Assembly (NCBI RefSeq): GCF_016801865.2
Contig: NC_068939.1
Coordinates: 64,697,273-64,761,272, forward strand
Direction of reading: 5' to 3'
From: Culex pipiens pallens
Taxonomy: Eukaryota; Arthropoda; Insecta; Diptera; Culicidae
Length of the DNA: 64,000 nucleotides
Below the pieces are notes generated by a model. That model was not told where the DNA came from. It worked only from the letters and a program-made list of their open reading frames with translations, and searched no databases. Each line of letters opens with the position of its first letter. Position 1 is the stretch's first letter. Positions 56,644-64,000 of this stretch are shown piece after piece. Made by a program: the position numbers and the translations under genes.

Positions 56644-57272
56644 GCGAGCTAATTAAAACAGTCTGTTCAAGGCACTTTCCTCGCGCCAGCTAATACGTCT
56701 ACAGTCTGTACGGAGAGCGAGACACTTCCTCACCTAGACGAATTCGGTGTTTGCTAATCTACCTCGCGACATCCATTTACAGAGGCACGACAGTCCGAGC
56801 TCAGTGGCGTACTGGGGCAAGGAGCAAGACACTTGAAATGTTTCACCGGTACTTTTCCACGTTTGACAGCTGACGTATCAGCGCCATGTCGTGTCAGATA
56901 CGCATAAATATACATGGAAAGAGGAGAGAGGAGGAGATAGAAGTGAAACTTCACTTCGTTTCGATTAGTGCATAATTTGGTGTTATCAACTTTTATCACT
57001 GTTTTCGTAATCGCCGTCGGCGCTAATCACGTCCAATTTGTGTGGATTTCGGTGGTCCGGTCCGGAGGGCTCTTCCTGAGGCCAAAAGTGGTACGGAACT
57101 CCCCGCGGTGAGCGCTACTCCGGAGTCGAGGTAGCAAAACCAAAGGGCACCACCATGATTCGTGTTTAGGAGGAAAGTGTGTAGAATTCGACCTTTAGAC
57201 CTCCCTTCTTTGGGTGAAGCTGCTGCAGCTGACGACGACTAGGACTTGAGCGGGGAACGTGAACGCGGAATC
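56644..57272 (+). promoter_or_regulatory. Pex5 promoter and 5' leader region
   Basis: GC-richer than the flanks. CATAAATATA at about 56903 could be a TATA-like element, and the sequence from about 56980 to the ATG is a plausible leader. No start site can be fixed from sequence alone. Confidence 0.35.
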
Positions 57273-60004
57273 ATGTCCTTCAAGGATTTGGTGGAACCGG
57301 AATGCGGCGGGGCGAACCCGCTGATGAACCTGGGCCGCCAGGTGACCCGGGATGTCGCGTTCCAGGACGAGGGCTTTGTCGGCGGACGGTCGGCCTTCAT
57401 CGGCAGCGACAACGACCTGGTCAAGGAGTTTATGGGCCAGATCGCTCCAGCTCCGCAGTCGTTCCGTATGGACGTACTGCTGAAGGAGATGCGGGATATC
57501 GACGCGCAGAATTTCCACCAGCGTCAAATCGTACCTGGACCGCCGGTCATCGAAGAGGTCAACCGGTCGGATATGGACTGGGCGAAGGAATTCGCCATCG
57601 ATTCGATGGGAGCCAGCCACTCGGGACACCGCGCTGAAAGCAAACTCTCAAGTGTAGGTATCTCTCCCGACAGAGGCAGGATTACCGTCTTTGAATGGCG
57701 CGTGATTAAGCGCTTTCTTTATCTCTGACCATAAATATTTTTTTCTTATTATGAAAGGTTTGGTCCAACTCCCAGCTGGCTCCAATCGAGGAATCGTTCG
57801 GTGCTGGTCCAAGCAACATTCTGTACGCGAAGGATTTTTTCGACCTGAACGAACCGAAAAGCGAAGAGGAACAGAAGACCATACGCCAAGCCGCGGGGGA
57901 ACTGGCCGAGGTTGCCTATGGCCATGATTCGGAAAAGTTGAACTACAGCGAGGTGAGTCATGTGGGATTTGCTATTTTGGATGATTGGTCACTGAATCAT
58001 GGACATGACGTCGTGCGCTATGTGAGGTGGTGGCCCGGTCTGAATGTAAACAAAGGAAGATCAAGTGAAACGTGTATGACGACCGCGTTTGCGTGGTGTT
58101 TGTGATGCAAGTGAAATTGAAAGTTACAATTCCTGTGCCAATTCTATGGAAAAGCTTTACGAATTTCTTAAATCACTAGATTTTTGAAGGATTGAAGCTG
58201 GGTTTTTGTCCTTTTCGCGAAGCTAATTCTTAGTTTGCAATACGTCGTAACAGGCATCACGACCCTCGACTCTTTTTTGATTTTTTGCTCTCAAACAAAT
58301 CGCATTTTCATTGTTTTTCAGCAATGAGCATTTAAAGGACGCGCAGATGAAAAAATAAAGCATTTTTGAAGTTGATAATTCGTGAATTGAACGAGAATCG
58401 ATTGAAAAGCTGCTTAGTTTACCTTTGCATTTAGGACCGTTTGCAAAATTAACCCGAGAATTATCCTCACTTTTCGTCACCCCCAGCAATCTTTTCTGGC
58501 CAAATGTATTCATGAAAGGATAAAATAATTGAAACCCTTTTTACAGGTGTACTTTATTTGACAGTTGGCGAGTTTGACTTTACGTTACCTCTATGATGAT
58601 TGGCATTGAACATACACGCAATCAGAAAATCTGTTAATAGAATTGTGAACAGCAATAATGGAAATTAATGGATTTTATTTTTGAACCTGTCAAAATTAAG
58701 CATGTAAATAGCCTAATAAAACTTTTCAGTTTCTTCACTTCATGAACAATGTCGGTGAGGGTGGCATCAAGATCAACGACGGACAGGTCAGCGGTGGTAA
58801 CGTTTGGGCCAACGAGTTCGACCAGCTTGCCGCTGGGTCGTCCAAGGCGGCCGCCACGAAGGAGGAACCGGGCATCGCGGAGGACTGGGCCAAGGCGTTC
58901 GAGGACAGCAAGAAGGGCAACCAGGAGGCCACGGAGAACTACAACAAGCAGTTCTGGGAGCGCCTGCAGGACGAGTGGCGCTCGATTTCCGAGAACGAGA
59001 GCCAGCATCCGTGGCTGTCGGAGTTTTCCGAGTTTTACGACCCCTACAAGGAGTACAAGTTTGACGAGGAAAATCCAATGAGCAACGTGGAGAACGCGTT
59101 TGAGAAGGGCAAAGCCTTTCTGGCGCAGGGAGATATTCCGAGCGCGGTGTTGTGTTTTGAGGCGGCCGTAAAGCAAGATCCGGAAAATCCGGAAATTTGG
59201 GAACTCCTCGGGTTTAGCCAGGCTGAGAACGAAAAAGATCCGAATGCAATCGCTGCGCTGAACAAGGCGTTGTCATTTAATCCGAATAACATGCCCGTGT
59301 TGATGGCGCTGGCCGTTTCTTATACGAACGAAAGCATGCAGAACCAAGCGCTGAAGATGTTGGTCAAGTGGATGAAGTGTAATCCCAAGTACGAAGCGTT
59401 GGTTCCGCCGCAGATGCTGCAAGCGCAGGAATCGCCTCTGGCCAGCTCGTTGATGGGTGGACCAAGTCTACAGGATGTTCAAGATCTGTACATAAAGGCG
59501 GTGCAGACTTCCCCGAGCGAAATCGATGCAGACATTCAGGAAGCGCTGGGAGTGCTGTTCAACTTGAGTTCCGAGTACGATAAAGCGGTCGATTGCTTCC
59601 GTGCTGCCGTGCAGGTTCGTCCGAACAGTTCTAAGATTTGGAACCGCCTGGGGGCAAGTTTGGCCAACGGTAATCGTTCGGTTGAGGCCGTCGAGGCCTA
59701 CCAACGCGCTTTGGACATCCAGCCTGGTTTTATTCGCGCACGCTACAACGTTGGCATCATCTGTATCAATCTGAAAGCATACAAGGAAGCTGCCGAGCAC
59801 CTGCTGACGGCCCTCAACCATCAGGCTTCGTCGATCGCCCGCTCGGGCATTAACGTTTCGTCGCCGGCAAACCAGATGTCCAGCACGATCTGGATCACGT
59901 TGCGCATGGTAATGTCACTCATGGGACGCCAGGACTTGCAGCAAGCTATCGATAACCGTGACCTGGACATTTTGAACCGCGAGTTTCCGATGAGTAACGA
60001 TTAG
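57273..60004 (+). CDS. Pex5: Peroxisomal targeting signal 1 receptor Pex5, 3 exons
   Basis: Pex5 binds C-terminal SKL-type signals in the cytosol, docks at the peroxisome through Pex14/Pex13, and is recycled after ubiquitination. Exons 57273-57653, 57758-57952 and 58730-60004 join in frame to 616 residues, the usual length. The start MSFKDLVEPECGGANPL carries the conserved Cys11, the mono-ubiquitination site used for export. The Pex14-binding motifs are LVKEF (49-53), WAKEF (103-107), WANEF (218-222), WAKAF (245-249) and WLSEF (287-291). From about residue 315 TPR repeats form the cargo-binding domain, including NAFEKGKAFLAQGDIPSAVL and IWNRLGASLANGNRSVEAVE. The upstream in-frame codons lack an ATG, so 57273 is the start. 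The gene ends TAG, with AATAAA at 60225-60230 and 60330-60335. Intron 2 (777 bp) holds nothing recognisable. Confidence 0.96.
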
Positions 60005-60335
60005 AGGGAGGGAGGTAGAAAGAGAGAGTGAGAGAGCGAGAATGGGTTTGTTTTATACATACAGGGAGGAAGATTAAAGGAGAAAAAGAGAGATGTTTTG
60101 TTTTATTTTTTTATTCACATAAAATACCGAAGGTGGGACCTTGTAAAAAAGAAAAGAAACATGAAGATGGTGAAGAAGAAAAACATTTATATTCGATCCA
60201 GTTAATTCTGACGAGCAATATCAAAATAAATAACAAAAAAATGTGCGACGGTTGAGGAGAAGTGGGAGGATGAGAGATACATTTTCCTTTTTGTTTTAAA
60301 CTGTAACATTGCTGGGTTTGATAAGGGTAAATAAA
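60005..60335 (+). other. Pex5 3' untranslated region
   Basis: A GA-rich start (GAGGGAGGTAGAAAGAGAG) is followed by two AATAAA signals at 60225-60230 and 60330-60335. Confidence 0.65.
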
Positions 60336-60468
60336 ACAGGAGTACAAGAACAGGCGGTTTGTTGATTTATTTTGAAAGAAACCCATAAAAGTGTTTCATT
60401 TAAGCATCCTGATTTTTAGTTCAATGAGCGCTGATGACTACTCACTTGCGATCAAATTCTCACGACAA

Positions 60469-60630
60469 GTTGATATCAGTAAAGTTTTGTCAAGGTATGA
60501 TAGATTTGCGTTCTCTGAAAACACTCCAATTGACAGAACAAGGAGTTCCCTGTCAATAAATAAAATTGAAAATTACGGGTACGAATGCTTTACAATAATC
60601 TTTAGCAACCAAGCACACTCCCTGAATTTT
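60469..60630. mobile_element. Fragment related to the 35.4-kb foldback MITE
   Basis: TCAAGGTATGATAGATTTGCG and CCCTGTCAATAAATAAAATTG parallel the left arm at 35466-35550, in the same order. The right arm is not obvious, so this is a partial or decayed copy. Confidence 0.55.
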
Positions 60631-62566
60631 TCAATGACGAATAAATAAACGTGGGTGCGCATACATTTTTCTGCCCTGATGATCATATTGAGTATGTTTG
60701 GGCTCGTTTAAAATATGTTTATAAAATTCCAATGTACATCACCACAAAACCTTTTTTTCGCAAAAAAAATACTTTAAATTTTGGTAATTAATGATTGCAT
60801 GACTGGACAGGAATATAATGTATTTTAGTATCCTTTTTTAATTTAAATGTTAAAACCTAAACCTGTAATTCAAACTTGTTATCTTTTTTTGCCCTCTCGA
60901 TTTTGGTCAGAGTCGAGGGTCGAGGGTCGAGGGCATAAACTTCAAAAATTATTTGCAACGGCCTTATATACTTCTTCCAGTTTTATATAACATTTTGTAT
61001 TAACTTATGTTTTAACATCATTATGGTCAGCAGCTTGCTTTGATTTATCATGAAAAAAAAATGAAAATGAATTTATTTATTATATCTAATCCAAAACCGT
61101 TTCATGCCTTAAAACATCAAATTTAACATCACATCATACAATCATTTATTCCCAGTAGTTGACCTGGGTCTACTACTCATATCCGGGTTCTCTATAAGAA
61201 AAAGGGGTTCTAACCGAGAATTGAATCATTACACTATAGACAACTTGAGTAAAATCTTGCAGAAATCAATTACTTTTTATTTTTTTAATTTTGTCATACG
61301 AAATTATTTGATTATTTGTAAGGCTGGTACAAATTTTATTTAAAATCTTTGTCACCCCCCCCCTTCAATGTTAGCCCGAAAAATCAGGGGTCAAAAAAAT
61401 GATTTTTTCAAAAAACTTAAAAATTTCAATGGAAATTTAAGTGCAATCAGATGAAATTGATTTGAAATGCATTCCCCTGCGTTTAAAATCACTTTTAGCA
61501 TGTTTGGGTTGATTTAAACATCTTTTGAATTTTTGAAAATTTTGGATGTTTAGCATCGCAAAAAGTTTTTTTTTCACTATTTTTTTTTGTTTTCGTCAAA
61601 TCTTACTTTTTCTGAAAACTAATGATTGCAAAACAACTTAACAAGTGTAAAATGCATTTTAAAACATTTTTTGCATTCAATGTTGAGACTATGGCTTGTT
61701 ATTTAAATTTTTATTTTTTTTGAAAAATATTTGCATCGGCCTAAAGAATAAGGCATCGTAATCTTAATCCCAATTTGGGCGATAACATTAAGCAATCTTT
61801 TTACAAAATTCATGATTTTTTTAAAACTGCTTTTTATCTCATTTATTTCAACACCTTGTTTATCAATTAAGTAAATTTCAAAAACATGAAAATAAAATGC
61901 TTTTTGAAGAGACAATAAAATGTTATAAAGTAGTCTCTGTCTGTCGATCTTCTCAATATTGTTCCAGCTGTCAAAAATTTTTTCAGTCCCTTCAAATAGA
62001 TTGCTTTAATTTTCGTTCTATTATTGGATACCTTCCGCTCTCGACGGTCCCTTCAATATCGACAACGAGAGAGTCCACCGTAACATTTGTTTCAACTACC
62101 ATTTTTTTTTAATTATTTAGATTATCAAAAACATATTGTTTTTTATCTATCATAAACAAAAGTGGCCTTCATTAAACATTGATATTTGATGTTAAATTTT
62201 GAAATGGACTTTAATTTTTTTATTGATGAATGGCGTAGTTTTAGTACAAAAAGTATCGAAAAAAAGTATCTAAAAGCAGAAAATTTAATGATAAATATCA
62301 GTGAAAATGGTTATGTGATCCCACCTGCACATTTATTGAACGATTCAATTATCAATCGTTCATTAAATGTTCAATGAAAATCATGTTCATGTTTAATTTT
62401 ACCGTCAGTTCAATCGATAAACAGATATTACTGATATTACAAAATTAATATACAAACTTTAAAACTTTTAAGTTATTGATATATAAATTACACAAAAATA
62501 AAAATACTTCAACAGGACAAATTTACCCTAGCTTCCTCTAGCAACATTACATTCGTATTTGTGCCA
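60631..62566. other. AT-rich intergenic DNA
   Basis: GTCGAGG is repeated three times near 60910-60930. Small frames (such as 63 codons at 62186-62377) have no recognisable motif. No RNA gene seen. Confidence 0.45.
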
Positions 62567-62738
62567 CACAGAAAAAAATCAATTCTCGTAATCGTGAATT
62601 AAGTTCACGAATGTGAGAACCACGAAGGAATTTATTCATGAGTATGGTGCATTTGCACTATAAACGTGCATATATTCCTTCTTGGTTCTCGCATTCGTGA
62701 ATTTAATTCACGATTTCTAGAATTGATTTTTTTCCGTG
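62567..62738. mobile_element. 172-bp foldback MITE upstream of the thiolase gene
   Basis: CACAGAAAAAAATCAATTCT at the left is close to the complement of CACGGAAAAAAATCAATTCT at the right; arms continue through CGTGAATTAAGTTCACGAAT. It ends about 250 bp before the thiolase ATG. No certain duplication. Confidence 0.7.
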
Positions 62739-62987
62739 CATCGCCATCGGTTCATCAAGTTGGTGTTCATCCATTCCAATGTATCACCGGGGTATAATAA
62801 TTTACCTACGTATGCTTCATTCTTCGTTGGACCGCAGTGCAAGTCGTGTCATATTTTTCTAATTTTCAGTTTTTAGCTGAAATTAGAAAAGAAATTACAG
62901 TTTTGTACGTTTTAATTTGTAACTAGTGACGTTACTTTGTCTTTTGTCTCATTTGAACCAGTTTAAGTGCCAAATAGGTGTGGAACA

Positions 62988-64000
62988 ATGGCAGCATTGA
63001 CGAAAGGTATGTCGCTTTCCGTATGATAAGTATAACTTTCACCATCCTAGAATATATATATTCAGTAATCTTATCAGTTTATATAACGTACGAAATATGC
63101 CCGCAATCTTTGAACAATGGAGAAGATACTCGGCTTCCCGGTAGATGAATGTAGTTATAACCTGAGTCGAAAGTCCGCTTGACCGATGGGGATGCTCAGT
63201 CGTGCAAAGGCATAGTGCTGTTATTGGGTCAAAGTCCGATTACGACTACTTTTCTGAGTTGTCTGGCTGAGATGTAAGCAGTATTGGACTCGCTGCTGTT
63301 TAACTGTGTTGGGTTGGCTGGTTGATTCAGTCTTTGCTGAGTCTTTAGGTTTAAGATTATTTGCTAAACATTTTGATGTTGATAAGACCTATTTGTTTAA
63401 ATATTATTGAGATTGTTATTATTCGTTTGATTTCCAGGAGTCTTCATTGTTGGAGCCAAGCGTACGGCTTTCGGTACCTTCGGAGGGGCGTTCAAGAACA
63501 CGAATGCCACCCAGCTGCAGACTGCTGCGGCCAAGGCAGCCCTGGATGCTGCCGGCGTTAAGCCAGATCAGGTCGACTCGGTCAACATTGGTCAGGTGCT
63601 GGTGCTGTCGTCCTCGGATGGTGCTTTCTTGCCTCGTCACGTGTCGCTGCACTGCGGAATTCCAATCGAGAAGCCGGCCCTCGGAGTGAACCGTTTGTGC
63701 GGATCTGGGTTCCAGTCGATCGTGAATGGAGCTCAGGACATCATCCTGGGTTCGGCGAAGATTTCGCTGACCGGAGGAGTGGACAACATGAGCCAGACTC
63801 CGTACACCGTGCGGGGAGCTCGTTTCGGAATTCCTCTCGGTACCAACCCAGCACTCGAGGATGCCCTGTGGGTTGGCCTGAGCGACTCGTTCTGCAAGCT
63901 TCCGATGGCGCTGACCGCTGAGAATCTGGCCGAGCAGCACAAGATCCCTCGTGATAAGGTGGACGCCTTTGCCCTGCGTTCCCAGCAGTTGTGGAAGAAG
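62988..64000 (+). CDS. yip2: 3-ketoacyl-CoA thiolase, mitochondrial type (5' part)
   Basis: The enzyme cleaves 3-ketoacyl-CoA with CoA in the last step of beta-oxidation. Exon 1 is tiny (62988-63006, MAALTK plus one base) and ends GTATGT; exon 2 runs from 63438 past the window end. The joined frame gives MAALTKGVFIVGAKRTAFGT and 194 residues so far, about half the family's length. The catalytic acyl-accepting cysteine is C94 in NRLCGSGFQS, and LTGGVDNMSQTPY and the loop-domain start RFGIPL follow, as in ACAA2 (Drosophila yip2). ACAA2 has a non-cleaved N-terminal mitochondrial signal, and the start here resembles it. The C-terminal His and Cys motifs lie outside the window. The 431-bp intron shows nothing recognisable. 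An acetyl-CoA acetyltransferase is less likely. Confidence 0.93.

Noticed and set aside
57246..57272. An N-terminal extension of Pex5 (nine extra codons)
   Set aside because: The extension starts at a non-ATG codon, whereas the ATG at 57273 gives the conserved N-terminus with Cys at position 11.
57273..64000. Functional clustering of Pex5 with the thiolase as a peroxisomal beta-oxidation module
   Set aside because: The thiolase matches the mitochondrial ACAA2 type and its C-terminus is not visible; adjacency of two genes in an insect genome is weak evidence.

Overview
The window reads as a nuclear genome segment of a mosquito, most likely a culicine and probably Culex. This is inferred from the insect-like proteins, short-exon genes with canonical GT-AG introns, very AT-rich non-coding DNA, tRNA-derived SINEs and a high density of MITEs; no database search was possible. 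Four host genes can be read, all on the + strand. They are ribonucleotide reductase small subunit (RnrS, 4 exons, 2713-12509), an ABHD1/ABHD3-type membrane alpha/beta hydrolase (5 coding exons, 46376-53217), the peroxisomal import receptor Pex5 (3 exons, 57273-60004), and the 5' part of a mitochondrial-type 3-ketoacyl-CoA thiolase (62988 to the window end). RnrS supplies the radical for dNTP synthesis, the hydrolase is a predicted membrane lipid hydrolase, Pex5 imports PTS1 proteins into peroxisomes, and the thiolase ends each round of beta-oxidation. No operon-like cooperation is implied.

Layout. 1-2460 is upstream DNA with a Harbinger-type MITE and a promoter carrying an E2F consensus site. 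The 8.4 kb first intron of RnrS holds a TA-flanked hairpin MITE, a SINE, a 946 bp MITE, a copia-type element with two identical LTRs and a single intact gag-protease ORF, and a triple-nested MITE. Downstream of RnrS (13.5-18.9 kb) one SINE has been split by three later insertions: a TIR element, a 946 bp MITE and an LTR element. 18.9-24.1 kb holds MITEs. 24.1-29.8 kb is a 5.65 kb TIR-bounded element containing 3.5 kb of 8-bp satellite and eight 119-bp tandem repeats. 29.8-40.7 kb is AT-rich DNA with a composite SINE, foldback elements and a hAT element. 40.8-54.7 kb is the hydrolase locus, with large introns full of MITEs and one 2.46 kb long-TIR element beside a splice donor. 54.7-64 kb holds a second foldback copy, an intact SINE, Pex5 and the thiolase.

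The most unusual signal is the satellite at 24.85-28.41 kb. Its 8-bp unit changes block by block by one A-to-T step at adjacent positions (ATTCAAAA, ATTCTAAA, ATTCTTAA, ATTCTTTA), and the whole array sits inside a candidate intron of a TIR-bounded element. Also notable are several unrelated TA-flanked MITEs that repeat their own terminal word internally, and a recent non-autonomous copia derivative whose ORF ends in a second gag-like segment. I saw no CRISPR array, no rRNA and no convincing functional tRNA gene.
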